A stretch of 64,000 nt of DNA from MGBC131033 sp910585655 (GCA_949502025.1 CATBCG010000071.1:123481-187480); one strand, 5' to 3'; positions 51,870 to 61,495 are shown, counted from the stretch's first letter. Notes: generated from the sequence alone by a model not told the origin. Made by a program: numbers and translations.

Positions 51870-52787
51870 TTATTGGTTTCTCTTTTTCCATGTGCTGTCC
51901 GCCCCCATAAAAATCCGGCGGATTTCCTCTTTTGTCAGACTTTCCACCGGATTTTGTTCGTTTACCAGGATCACCAGACCGTCCATCGCTACCGCTGCCC
52001 AAATCACCTGTTCCCTTTCTTCTTTTGTCAGATCTCTTGACAGGAGCGCCACGTCTGCGCTTCCTTGCAGCAAAAGAGCCATTCCGGAACCAGAATCGCT
52101 CTCCTGCAGCTCGATTTCTCTTATCTTCTCTTCTCCTGCCTCTTTGATACTCCTTTGATAACCTTCTGCCCATTGCTGCGCCAAAGGCATCACCGTAGAA
52201 GAGCCTGCCAAAACCAATTTTTTCTCTTGCGATGGATCGATATCGATTGTAAAATTTGCTTCCGTGATATCGGTCTTACCACCCGCTCTACACGCAAGAT
52301 ACCCTGCCTCTTCTGCCTGCCGTTGTCCCTCTGCAGAAAGAACGTACTGCAAGAAAGCCTGCCCTTCCTTTTCTTCCTTTCGGACAGCTATATAAAACGG
52401 TCTTGTATAGGGATAACTGCCGTCTTTCATATGTTCTATCGTCGGCTCTACCCGATCGATTTGAATCGCCTTAACACCCAGCAGATGATCCTGAAGCGAA
52501 CCATAACCTATTGCGTAGGGATTTCCCGCTATCATAGCCAGCAGGCTTCCGCTTCGATTTACCGTTACCGCCTCTCCGGTCAGCAAAAGCGTTCGCTTTT
52601 CTCCTTCTTCCGTTTGCAGATCAAACAGATCCAAAAAAGCGCTCCGTGTTCCGGAGCCGCTTTCTCTTGTTACTACCATAATTTCTCTCTCAGGTTGCCA
52701 GCCACTTCTTTTTCCCAGACCGGATTGAACGAAAATCGTCGCGATTCCGGCAATCAATCCTGTACCAATCGCCAGAAGTGGGAACAA
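51870..52787 (-). CDS. pstS: PstS-like phosphate-binding protein, circularly permuted
   Basis: 305 residues from the TTG at 52787, with an N-terminal membrane or signal helix (LLAIGTGLIAGIATIFV). What follows is the second half of a PstS fold (VTRESGSGTRSAFLDLF, NPYAIGYGSL) and then the first half (LAGSSTVMPLAQQWAEGYQR, SDSGSGMALLLQGSADVALLSRDL, DGLVILVNEQNPVESLT, IFMG). Normal PstS has these in the opposite order. There is no ATG or GTG between the MATE stop and 52787 and no ribosome site before the TTG; the frame is open back to a TAA near 52870 (SKIERQRYLFPLL). Gene start uncertain. Confidence 0.8.
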   Translation of the reverse strand: MFPLLAIGTGLIAGIATIFVQSGLGKRSGWQPEREIMVVTRESGSGTRSAFLDLFDLQTEEGEKRTLLLTGEAVTVNRSGSLLAMIAGNPYAIGYGSLQDHLLGVKAIQIDRVEPTIEHMKDGSYPYTRPFYIAVRKEEKEGQAFLQYVLSAEGQRQAEEAGYLACRAGGKTDITEANFTIDIDPSQEKKLVLAGSSTVMPLAQQWAEGYQRSIKEAGEEKIREIELQESDSGSGMALLLQGSADVALLSRDLTKEEREQVIWAAVAMDGLVILVNEQNPVESLTKEEIRRIFMGADSTWKKRNQ

Positions 52788-52893
52788 ATACCGCTGCCGT
52801 TCTATCTTTGATTTTAATTTTTGACTTCCTGCCCTGTTCGCCGCCCTTCCCCTCTTTTCTCCCCTTTATCCTGCCCCGTTTTGGAGTCTTTCT

Positions 52894-54258
52894 TTATTGT
52901 ATGCCGTTATCCGGCTTTAAATTCCTGCGGCACCAGAGGTGAAAGGTAATAAAGGTCGTTATCGCCGCCAGTACGTCCGCTACTGGCTCTGCCAAAAAGA
53001 CTGCCATCAATTTATCTGCGAAAAACAACGGAAGAATATAAATCAATGGAATCAGCAATATTACTTTTCGTAATAGGGCAAGTATCAGAGAAATCTTCGC
53101 CTGTCCCAAGGCAAGGAAGGACTGCTGGCACCCGGTCTGCGCACCGAATATGATCGTTCCTGCCAAAAAGATCCGCATAGCCCATACGGTAATGCCCATC
53201 AGCTCCACATCATTGGAAAACACCCGTACCAATACCTGTGGAACAAGCATAATCAACAGCCAGCAGCTAACGCTGTAGACCAGAGTAGAGGTAATCAGCA
53301 ACCTGGTCGCCTTTTTTACCCGATCTATCTTCCCCGCGCCGTAATTAAAGCTGATGATAGGCTGCGCCCCCTGGGAAAGCCCCTGCATCGGCAGCATAAT
53401 CATCTGCATCACGCTTCCGATGATCGTATAGGCGCCTACTGCCAAATCACCCCCGTATTTTTGCAGCGAGGAATTTAGGGCTACGCTTAATAAACTTTCC
53501 GTGCTTTGCATCACAAACGGCGAAATCCCCAAGGCAAGCACCGGAAGCAGTACCTTCGCTTCCGGCTTCATCATCGCAAAACGGATTTTTAGCGTCGTCT
53601 TTCGTCCTGTTAAAAAGCGCATTACCCAAAATGCGGATACTCCCTGGGATAAGATAGTAGCCAACGCCGCCCCCTGTACTCCTAGCTTTAGCACAAAAAT
53701 AAAAATCGGATCAAGGAGAATGTTGCAAACTGCTCCGATGATTACAGTCAGCATACTGACTTTGGTATAGCCTTGTGTCGTAATAAACGCATTCATTCCC
53801 AACGAAAGCTGTACGAAAATCGTCCCGAATACATAAATCCTCATATACCCTACCGCATATCCGATGGTCGCTTCGCTGGCTCCAATCGCCCATAACAGCG
53901 GTTCTCCAAATAGTTGAAACGCCACGGTCAATAAAACGGAGGTAACAAGCAGTGCGCTCAGGCAGTTTCCCATAATCCGTTCTGCCTCGTCGTTTTTCTG
54001 CTTTCCCATCATAATCGCGGCTCTTGGAGATCCGCCCATCCCGATTAAAGCGCTAAACGCCGAAATCAGCATAATAACAGGCAACACCAAGCCCACCCCG
54101 GTCAGCGCCTGGGCTCCGGCGTCCGGCATATGCCCGATATAAATTCGATCAACAATGTTATAAAGCATGTTGACGACCTGCGCCGTTATCGTCGGCACCG
54201 CCAATGAAAACAACAACTTCCCGATTTTCCCATTTCCCAGATCTGCACCCTTTGCCAT
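52894..54258 (-). CDS. MATE family efflux transporter
   Basis: 454 residues, twelve membrane segments in two halves (IGKLLFSLAVPTITAQVVNM; YNIVDRIYIGHMPDAGAQAL). Clearly different from the MATE protein at 17542-18903. 9 nt downstream of the coiled-coil membrane gene with a GGAGG ribosome site, so it is probably the last gene of the DUF5717/DUF5716 operon and may export that system's product. Substrate unknown. Confidence 0.9.
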   Translation of the reverse strand: MAKGADLGNGKIGKLLFSLAVPTITAQVVNMLYNIVDRIYIGHMPDAGAQALTGVGLVLPVIMLISAFSALIGMGGSPRAAIMMGKQKNDEAERIMGNCLSALLVTSVLLTVAFQLFGEPLLWAIGASEATIGYAVGYMRIYVFGTIFVQLSLGMNAFITTQGYTKVSMLTVIIGAVCNILLDPIFIFVLKLGVQGAALATILSQGVSAFWVMRFLTGRKTTLKIRFAMMKPEAKVLLPVLALGISPFVMQSTESLLSVALNSSLQKYGGDLAVGAYTIIGSVMQMIMLPMQGLSQGAQPIISFNYGAGKIDRVKKATRLLITSTLVYSVSCWLLIMLVPQVLVRVFSNDVELMGITVWAMRIFLAGTIIFGAQTGCQQSFLALGQAKISLILALLRKVILLIPLIYILPLFFADKLMAVFLAEPVADVLAAITTFITFHLWCRRNLKPDNGIQ

Positions 54259-54267
54259 CGCTTCCTC

Positions 54268-55674
54268 CTATAACGTTATCTCATAATTTCGGAGCATATC
54301 CGCCAACAGCTCTTGTTCTTGAGGATAGCTTTTTTGAAACATCCTCAGTTCATCCTTTGCCTGTTCTTGAAGCTGGCTGTTGTACTCCAACCGTTCCCGC
54401 AGCTTTTTCCGCCGCAGGTTCAGACGGTAACGGATTTCTTCCATTTCCTTCTGATCCAAAAGAGCTTCCGCCTGTCTTGACCAGATGTCCGGATCGTGAA
54501 GCCTAAGCTTTCCCAATACCTGAAAAAGCTGCCACTCATAACGGCGCAGTACGTCCAGGCTTTGCTCTTTCCTATCCATATCGTCCTTTAAGGCTACATA
54601 CTGCTCCCATCGCGCCTTTAATTCTCTGGAATGATTGACCGCATATTTGTCATAGCTATAGTCCAAAGAGGACGTATTGTTCACATATTTGATTTTTACC
54701 CGGTTCTGTAAGGTAATCAATCGGTTCTGTTTTTTATAATTCAGCTTTTTGGCATAGACGCTTCGTCTTCCCTCATAAAACAAGTAAGCGCCCAACAACG
54801 CCGCTCCTCCTGCCGTTACCAAAAACGGTGCAGTTACAGGCAGCTCTAACACCAGCAGCAAATACAGATACAGCACAAACAGCCCTACCACCATGGCGCC
54901 TCCTGTTATGCCGATTTTATAAAGAAAGCGTGTCTTGTCCGCCAGCTCGTCTTCCTCATACAACAACACGCCCTTTTCCTCTTCCAATTTAATCAAATCG
55001 GATTTTATCAGCGCGCGGTACTCCTCTTCCTTCTCCAGCCTGTGGATTTCCTTGGGAAGCGTCTCCTGATAACGCTCCATAGTCTGGTACTGGAAATCCG
55101 TCAGGGTCATTCTCCGTCGTTTTAATTTGTCTGTTTCCTTTCGCAGCACAAGAATATGTCTTGCCGCGTCCTCTAACTGCATACGCTCCTCTTCCTCTGC
55201 CCGTTCGATTAGCTGTGTGTCCTGCAGATAAGCCATGACCTCCTGATACTCGGTTCTGATTGCCGAAAGCAGAAGCCCTCCTTCCTGAAGGCTTTCGCAG
55301 CGTTCCTCTAAAAACCCCCTTATTTCCCGTTTTTCAAGCTTTGGTATCGTTCCATGAAAGACTTTGCCCGCAGACGGCAAAGATTCCTCCAATACACCGT
55401 CCTCTCCCGGAAACAATACGTCTCCCTCCGGTGTGGTGTCCTCCCAGGGAAGCGTATCCACCAGCGTATCGACCCATAGATCCAGTTCTCCCTCTTCCGG
55501 CGGCTTTGCTGTATCCGGGCTTTCCTGTCGCTCCTCTTGCTTCTGTTTTTCCGGCGTACTGCGCCGGCGTCGTTCCCGTTTGGAATAATGCGGAGCAGAC
55601 TCTTCCCCTACCAATTGGATAAATTCGTTCATTTCCTGTTCTGACAATTCTATACGTTTACGGAATAGTCCCAT
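54268..55674 (-). CDS. Uncharacterised coiled-coil membrane protein
   Basis: 468 residues. Acidic disordered N-terminus (1-110), coiled coil (about 140-250), two adjacent membrane helices (YKIGITGGAMVVGLFVLYLY and VTAPFLVTAGGAALLGAYLF, about 258-305), and a second long coiled coil (about 310-460). Both coiled coils should face the cytoplasm if the two helices form a hairpin. 10 nt after the TPR-like gene, ribosome site GGAG. No known domain. Confidence 0.85.
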   Translation of the reverse strand: MGLFRKRIELSEQEMNEFIQLVGEESAPHYSKRERRRRSTPEKQKQEERQESPDTAKPPEEGELDLWVDTLVDTLPWEDTTPEGDVLFPGEDGVLEESLPSAGKVFHGTIPKLEKREIRGFLEERCESLQEGGLLLSAIRTEYQEVMAYLQDTQLIERAEEEERMQLEDAARHILVLRKETDKLKRRRMTLTDFQYQTMERYQETLPKEIHRLEKEEEYRALIKSDLIKLEEEKGVLLYEEDELADKTRFLYKIGITGGAMVVGLFVLYLYLLLVLELPVTAPFLVTAGGAALLGAYLFYEGRRSVYAKKLNYKKQNRLITLQNRVKIKYVNNTSSLDYSYDKYAVNHSRELKARWEQYVALKDDMDRKEQSLDVLRRYEWQLFQVLGKLRLHDPDIWSRQAEALLDQKEMEEIRYRLNLRRKKLRERLEYNSQLQEQAKDELRMFQKSYPQEQELLADMLRNYEITL

Positions 55675-55684
55675 ATTGTTCTCC

Positions 55685-56527
55685 TCATCTGATCATTCCA
55701 TAGCTTTGCAGGGCGTTCCGGTATTCTTGCTTCCAGACTTCTAACAGCCCGTTCAATCCCTCATACGACTCTGCCACCATTCCGGCTCGCCGCCCCTGCA
55801 GGATCTCTCTTAAAAGCTTTCCCTGCCCGGATTTATCTGCTTCTGCTGCCGACTCGCTCCATTCTTCTTCGGTCATCTGAATAAATTCCTGGCTGATTCC
55901 TTCCTCTGCCAACACCTTCTGGTATTCCTCCTGACAGTTTCCCATCCGGTACGCCAACAGACAAAGCTTCATGGACTCCGGATGATGCCAGAGCTTATAA
56001 GCGGCATAAAAGCTTTCGGCAGCATCAGCTACTGATATGGTATACATCCGTACCACTCCTATGTTGTGCATGATATTCCCTCGTTCCTCTTCTGTCAAGG
56101 CATGTTCCGCTAAAATTTTCTCATATTCACTTCCCGCCCTGGCGTACTGACCTCTATGCAGATATTCGTCTGCCAAACGCTTACGCTTTTTCCATGGCGG
56201 AAGCTGCTCCAATTCATTCATCCGCACCAGCAGCTCTTTGATTTCCGGTTCTGTATAATAATCTGCGCTGCACAGCAGGGCAATCGTCAGATCCTTTGTC
56301 CCATGTCCCTCCGAACGAAGCCACTCCAACTTTTCTGCAGTTTCTGGCATCTGGCATTCCCGCTCCAGCCAGTCCGACAGCTCTTTTGTAAAAAAACCGT
56401 CCTCCAACCCATAGATATTCTGATAGACATAATAACATAATTCCTCTACCGAATAAGCTTTTAAGCCATCCGGCAGAAGCCATCCGTTAGAAGCCATCCG
56501 TCCTGTACATAAAATAACCTTACTCAT
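55685..56527 (-). CDS. TPR-like helical protein of the DUF5716/DUF5717 cluster
   Basis: 280 residues, all-helical, with TPR-like spacing in KKRKRLADEYLHRGQYARAG, NIMHNIGVVRMYTISVADAAESFYAAYKLW. The N-terminus (SKVILCTGRMASNGWLLPDG) is distinct. Soluble; probably a scaffold linking the ATPase and the membrane protein. Ribosome site AGGAG. 9 nt after DUF5716. Confidence 0.82.
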   Translation of the reverse strand: MSKVILCTGRMASNGWLLPDGLKAYSVEELCYYVYQNIYGLEDGFFTKELSDWLERECQMPETAEKLEWLRSEGHGTKDLTIALLCSADYYTEPEIKELLVRMNELEQLPPWKKRKRLADEYLHRGQYARAGSEYEKILAEHALTEEERGNIMHNIGVVRMYTISVADAAESFYAAYKLWHHPESMKLCLLAYRMGNCQEEYQKVLAEEGISQEFIQMTEEEWSESAAEADKSGQGKLLREILQGRRAGMVAESYEGLNGLLEVWKQEYRNALQSYGMIR

Positions 56528-56536
56528 AAGTATCTC

Positions 56537-57865
56537 CTACACTTCCAACGTCATTTCCCAAATTCTTCCTCCTGCTAATATACTGCCTCTGTTGTCTGCA
56601 ATCCCGGCTTTTACCATCGCGTTGCCCTCTCCGCTTGCAGGCATTATCTCGCCAAAGCCCATATCCCGAACCTGCACCAGACAGGTATGTAAATCCAGAT
56701 ACTGAAGCCGCATACGAATCCGCGTCATACGCGGCGGACGCGGCGGCAGCCCGCTTAAATCAATCAGACGCTGATCCCGCTTTCTGGTCATATAGTCCCG
56801 GATCTGAAGCGCCAGCTCCGTTTCTCCATCCAGAATAAAATCCCATTCCCCAAACGCATCCTGCCACAAAATAGCCGGACGTATCAACGTAATCTCCTGA
56901 ATGCTTCCATCCTTATATACCTGCATAGACAGCTCTGCCGAAGTGCGATCCTCTCCCAACAACAATACCCGCTCCTCTTCCCATTCTGCCAGATGAAGAG
57001 CAGCATAGCAGGCTCCCTTTGCATAGAGGTTCTGTCCTTTAAATACCCGCCGCCTTGCGCACAAGGACATCAATACCTCGTCCGCCCAGTCTCCCTCAAA
57101 GCCTCTGCCCACTACATAGACCGTAGAAAGTACCTTGCGGTACACTGCCATCTCCGTTACGTCGGCAAAAATCTTCCCGGCAGTTACCGGTTCCTCTCTG
57201 ACCTGCTCCTGTGTTAAATAAGCCGAAAAATCCCGTTCCTCTAACCCGGCTATCATCGGTAGTTCCTTACGGTTGATAGAAAGCTGGACATAATGCAGCC
57301 CATTCCTGCCAAATTCAAACAAGGCGGTGTCATTCTGCCACAAGTCCTGCCGTTGGCTGACGGTATAATGCAAAAAGCTTGCCATATGGCTTTGGATCTG
57401 TACTCTGGACGGCTCAATCCCAAGTCTAGCCAGGGCAATTCCCAACCGCTCCTGTAATTTTTTTCCGGTCGTATGATCCCGCTCCTCTAAGGAAAGCACC
57501 AGACTGGCAATTCTGCCGTTAGGATAGACCTGACGCAGCAGCAGCAACACCTTTCGGAAATACCGTTCGAGCAAATCCTCCGGCTGGAATACTACGCCAT
57601 ACAGTTCGGTTTCTGTTCCCTGTTCCGCCTTTTCTAACATGTCTCCGCTATCAATCGCCTCTTCGATTGCCACTAACTGCTTGGCTTCCTCTCCAAACAC
57701 CCATTCACGACTTCCACGCTTGACCGCCAGGCAGGTAGGTATTAGGTACTGTTCTTCGCTTCCACGTATTCCAATAGACTCCGGTTCCCCTGTTTTGGCA
57801 TTATAACAAGTCAACTGTGTGTAATCCCAACACAAATCCAGTCCTACCAATAGCTTTTCTTCCAC
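56537..57865 (-). CDS. DUF5716 family protein, Hsp70/actin-like ATPase fold
   Basis: 442 residues. Comparison with DnaK in this window shows matching parts: phosphate-1 loop LLVGLDLCWDYTQLTCYN against GIDLGTTNS, WVFGEEAKQLVA against LVGESAKRQAV, ALFEFGRNGLHYVQLSI against a phosphate-2 strand, and VYVVGRGFEGDW...NLYAKGACYAAL against LLVGGSTRIP...AIGASV. I infer an ASKHA ATPase. Some catalytic glycines are replaced, so activity may be lost. Starts with GTG behind GGGGGAG, 12 nt after the giant gene. Confidence 0.85.
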   Translation of the reverse strand: MEEKLLVGLDLCWDYTQLTCYNAKTGEPESIGIRGSEEQYLIPTCLAVKRGSREWVFGEEAKQLVAIEEAIDSGDMLEKAEQGTETELYGVVFQPEDLLERYFRKVLLLLRQVYPNGRIASLVLSLEERDHTTGKKLQERLGIALARLGIEPSRVQIQSHMASFLHYTVSQRQDLWQNDTALFEFGRNGLHYVQLSINRKELPMIAGLEERDFSAYLTQEQVREEPVTAGKIFADVTEMAVYRKVLSTVYVVGRGFEGDWADEVLMSLCARRRVFKGQNLYAKGACYAALHLAEWEEERVLLLGEDRTSAELSMQVYKDGSIQEITLIRPAILWQDAFGEWDFILDGETELALQIRDYMTRKRDQRLIDLSGLPPRPPRMTRIRMRLQYLDLHTCLVQVRDMGFGEIMPASGEGNAMVKAGIADNRGSILAGGRIWEMTLEV

Positions 57866-57877
57866 GTATTCTCCCCC

Positions 57878-60800
57878 TTACAATGGTTGGAACAGTTTTT
57901 TCTTGATGTAGCTTTGTCGAATATACTGCTTCATCAGCTCGATTTGGGTAGCGTCGTCTCCCATTTCCCTGGCTATCAGCATCAGGTTCAGCATCTGACA
58001 TGCCTCTTCCTCGTCACCTTGTGTCCCTATCGCCGCTCCTACTTCCGCCTGGTCTAATTCCAGAACCGCGCTTTCTGTAACTGCCTCCTGTCCGTCCTTG
58101 ACCGCCGTAATATAATACTGCACCCGTTCTCCGTAAAACAACAGCATATCCTTAACGTGAATTCCGAAAAAAACATCTTTCATCCGTTCTGTCTGATACG
58201 CCGACGCCCGATCCCCATCTAAAATCCGGTAATGCAGCTCTACCTCCGAGCCTGGATCCGAAATATAGACGATATAACTTTTATTTCTGGCAGCTCCCGG
58301 AATCCGGCATTTTCCGGCAAATCCCTGGAAAAAAGGAAGGATACAGCCTTGCTTTGCCATTCGCTCCATCTGGATTTGGGCAAATTCCTGCTCCTTTTTT
58401 CCAAGCGCCAAAAGCCGGCTGTAATGCTTTAGAGCAGCCGCTTTGCAAAGCTGTGTGTCGTCATAAAACACTTCGTTTTGCATATCCAAAAACAGACTTC
58501 CATGTACTACCTGATCCGAGATCAGGTAACGATACGCCAGATAAGAAAGAAAAGCGCGTACCAGCTTTTTCCCGGACTGCGGCGGTATCGCTCCGCCCCG
58601 TTCCCCGCCTGGTCTTCCGGCAAAGGAACGATAAACAGAGGCAGCGTCCGTTAATATATGCTCACAAAAAAGCATCTGCACCAACAAACGCTCCTCTAGG
58701 GCGGTCGCCTTTAATCCTATCCGGCAAGCCTCCGCCCAAATCTGGTACAGATGTTCCGTACCGCCTTCATAATAGCGGGCAAGGTATTCCATCTGCACGG
58801 AATCCGTCTTCCCACTTCGGAATAAATACCAGCAAAGCCGTATCAAAAACAAATCCGGCGATTCGGTCTCCGCCGCCTTTCTGCTGCAAAGCCGCTGCAG
58901 ATATCGTAGATTAAGCCCGCTGTAACCGTACTTGCGAATTGCCAGCTCTGCCGGAATATACATATCCCGCAGCAGCATCATATCCAAAACCTGGAGTCGT
59001 TCCTCCCGTCTGGCGTGTCCTAAATCATATTCCTCTAAATAGCCTTCTAAAAGACTGCCCTCTAACTGCTCATGGCAATAGCGGATAAGCTCTCCCATCA
59101 CCTCGTTCCGGCAGCACGGTTCCAGTCTGTCCAGAGCCAAAAGCTCCCGGTAAAGCGCCATTTTCTCATCCGGCGTTGTCTCTGTGGTTCGGGACACTCT
59201 GGAAAAAAGCGCCAAAAGCAGTCTTCGATCCCGACTTCCGGCTTCGTAACAGTCGGTCAGCAGGCTGCCCGGCTGCATAAGTCGTTTCCATTCATACGGT
59301 CTGGAAATCACATAACGGTTCCCCTCTTCATCTTTTAAGGAAATCCCTACGTTTTCCGTATAAATATCAATATATGCCGTTCCGTTTGAAAAAGGAATAA
59401 ATTCCTCTCCTCGTTCCTCCTCATGGCAAATACAAACGCCTTTCATTCCCGGTGTATCGCATGTCACCATACAGCAAAACATCACGCCCGGCAGCTTTTC
59501 GTAAGATTCCTTCCGGAACTCCGGCTTTTCCAGCAAGTCCTCGTATACTCTGGCAAGCTGAGGCGTAATCTGTCCCGCCGCCATTCGTTCTCTGGCAAAT
59601 TCCTGTATTTGATCCTGATAATTTTCATACACCGATACCCGTTGATCCTTGTGGCTGACGATATGGCTGTATAAAAACGCCTTTTTTTGCGCGTTGAGAC
59701 TGTTATCCTTCCAAAAATACGTATAAATCCGCGTATCCAGATCCATACCGCTCTCCCACGGAAACGTATCCACATACGCTTCGTACAGTCCCGTCAGCTT
59801 TAGTCCTGCCTCTACGCCCCGCCGATACCAAATAAAGTCGCGCCCCCTCGAATTTTGCCGCAGCAGCAGACTACAGAGCGCGTTTAGCACTTCTCTGCTT
59901 TTTTTCTGCCGGTACAGCTCTTCCAAATACTGATATTCCAGCCTGCTTCCAAGCTTTTCTCCTTCTGCAAGATACACATAGCGAACCGAAAGTTCCTCTT
60001 TCCAAAGAGCCTGTTTTCTCGCCCAGTTCATAACCTGGATCTCAAACTCCTCTAGCCGCGCCAGCAGCTCTGGCTCCTGCTCTAACGCCTTCCATGCTTC
60101 CAGATATAAAAACGGACTGCGGCAGCCCTGTAAAAACAACTCCTTTGCCGCCTTCAGACAGTCCGACGCCGACGCACCGCCCGTCCGCTTTTGCAGCAGG
60201 GAAAACAATTTTATATACCAGACGCTAAACAGCTCTCCGGCTCCCTCCCAGCGTCCGCTTGCCTCTTCTGCCTTTTGCTGCGGCGTCCCAATCCGCCCGG
60301 AGCCGCTTCCCTGCAAAGCCTGTCCGCACAGGTACTGATAAAAATACTGGGTCTGCCCGCCCATCTGCTCTTCTTCTCTGGCAAGCCGCAAAAGCTGCTC
60401 CTGCGCCTCCCGCTCTCTTTTTCCTACCAGATTCAAATGGACACTTATCAGCTCTAACAGCGGGTTTTCCTCTACCACCTGCAGCGCATACAAGAGCGTC
60501 CGCCCTTCCGAAGCATACTGCTCCCCGGAAAGCCGCCCTAGCCGCCAGTTTAAAAAACATTCCAGTAACTTATGGCTATATTCCTTCTTTTTTCGTCCAT
60601 TTGTATAGAGTTTTCTCCTGCCCGCGCCATAAACCGGAAACTCCACCGTCAGTTCCTGGTCGGTAGTCGTAATCCGAATCCGCGCGATACTTCTAGGGCT
60701 TTCTAATTTTTCCGGATCCAAAATAAAAGGCAGCTCATATACTCCTGCCGTAAAATCTTCCTGCTCGATCCGATCTTTTTCCAACTGCAAAAAGGCTCCC

Positions 60801-61495
60801 TCCGCCGTCACTTTTCCGTCGATCAGCCCCCAACCGTCCTTATGAATCAAAACCGTATCCCGCATCGTCCGGCTTGCCAAGTGGTATTCCTGCTCTTTTT
60901 TTTCTACCCGCAGCATCACCGGAGATTTTTTTCGGATTATCCTTAAAAATTCCTCCATTGCATGGTCGGCAGAGGTACTTCCCTTTAAGCTCCGATACAG
61001 CAGCCGCTCCTCCGGCGTCTTTAAAAACGCGTCGGCAAACAAGCCAGAAAGAAAAATCTCCCTTGCCTCTTCCCAATGTGTCTGCGCCAATCCAGCAAAC
61101 TGGAACAAATCAGAAAGCGAGCCGATACTCGTCTCAAATTCTGGCTCGATTACCGTCACTTCATAGGGCAAATGCCGTTCCCCTAAATTACTGACCAGTA
61201 CAATCGCGCCTTCCTGCCGCTCTCCCGCCGCCAGATATTCTCCGTGATAGCAATAGGAAACATCTCCCTCCGTTCCACTTATCGTTCCGCAGGACAGCTC
61301 CATTTCCTCTTCCTCGCAAAACAGAAAAATTTTCATCTTTTCCTGTCTGGAATTCCAGATCCGAAAACTTCCCTTTACCGTTTCGCCCGCTACGACACGA
61401 AGCTGCAGCCGATCTTCCGAAAGCAAAAGCTTTGGAAGATCGTACCGAAACTTACCCCTTGCAAATTCATCAATTTTTTCCTTCACTCTCTCCAC
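57878..61495 (-). CDS. DUF5717 family giant protein
   Basis: 1205 residues, no signal peptide or membrane segment. N-terminal beta-sandwich-like domain (about 15-115: LQLRVVAGETVKGSFRIWNS), a long helical solenoid, a middle beta segment (about 690-745: CICHEEERGEEFIPFSNGTA) and a C-terminal beta domain (about 1095-1165: EVELHYRILDGDRASAYQTE). Probably a scaffold for the ATPase and TPR protein. GTG start 61495 is uncertain, with a second GTG three codons later. First gene of the cluster, promoter at 61518-61547. Confidence 0.85.
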   Translation of the reverse strand: MERVKEKIDEFARGKFRYDLPKLLLSEDRLQLRVVAGETVKGSFRIWNSRQEKMKIFLFCEEEEMELSCGTISGTEGDVSYCYHGEYLAAGERQEGAIVLVSNLGERHLPYEVTVIEPEFETSIGSLSDLFQFAGLAQTHWEEAREIFLSGLFADAFLKTPEERLLYRSLKGSTSADHAMEEFLRIIRKKSPVMLRVEKKEQEYHLASRTMRDTVLIHKDGWGLIDGKVTAEGAFLQLEKDRIEQEDFTAGVYELPFILDPEKLESPRSIARIRITTTDQELTVEFPVYGAGRRKLYTNGRKKKEYSHKLLECFLNWRLGRLSGEQYASEGRTLLYALQVVEENPLLELISVHLNLVGKREREAQEQLLRLAREEEQMGGQTQYFYQYLCGQALQGSGSGRIGTPQQKAEEASGRWEGAGELFSVWYIKLFSLLQKRTGGASASDCLKAAKELFLQGCRSPFLYLEAWKALEQEPELLARLEEFEIQVMNWARKQALWKEELSVRYVYLAEGEKLGSRLEYQYLEELYRQKKSREVLNALCSLLLRQNSRGRDFIWYRRGVEAGLKLTGLYEAYVDTFPWESGMDLDTRIYTYFWKDNSLNAQKKAFLYSHIVSHKDQRVSVYENYQDQIQEFARERMAAGQITPQLARVYEDLLEKPEFRKESYEKLPGVMFCCMVTCDTPGMKGVCICHEEERGEEFIPFSNGTAYIDIYTENVGISLKDEEGNRYVISRPYEWKRLMQPGSLLTDCYEAGSRDRRLLLALFSRVSRTTETTPDEKMALYRELLALDRLEPCCRNEVMGELIRYCHEQLEGSLLEGYLEEYDLGHARREERLQVLDMMLLRDMYIPAELAIRKYGYSGLNLRYLQRLCSRKAAETESPDLFLIRLCWYLFRSGKTDSVQMEYLARYYEGGTEHLYQIWAEACRIGLKATALEERLLVQMLFCEHILTDAASVYRSFAGRPGGERGGAIPPQSGKKLVRAFLSYLAYRYLISDQVVHGSLFLDMQNEVFYDDTQLCKAAALKHYSRLLALGKKEQEFAQIQMERMAKQGCILPFFQGFAGKCRIPGAARNKSYIVYISDPGSEVELHYRILDGDRASAYQTERMKDVFFGIHVKDMLLFYGERVQYYITAVKDGQEAVTESAVLELDQAEVGAAIGTQGDEEEACQMLNLMLIAREMGDDATQIELMKQYIRQSYIKKKLFQPL

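Noticed and set aside
60225..60560. Minus-strand ORF of 111 codons within the DUF5717 gene
   Set aside because: Out-of-frame GC-rich shadow; no ribosome site and the main frame is intact for 1205 codons.
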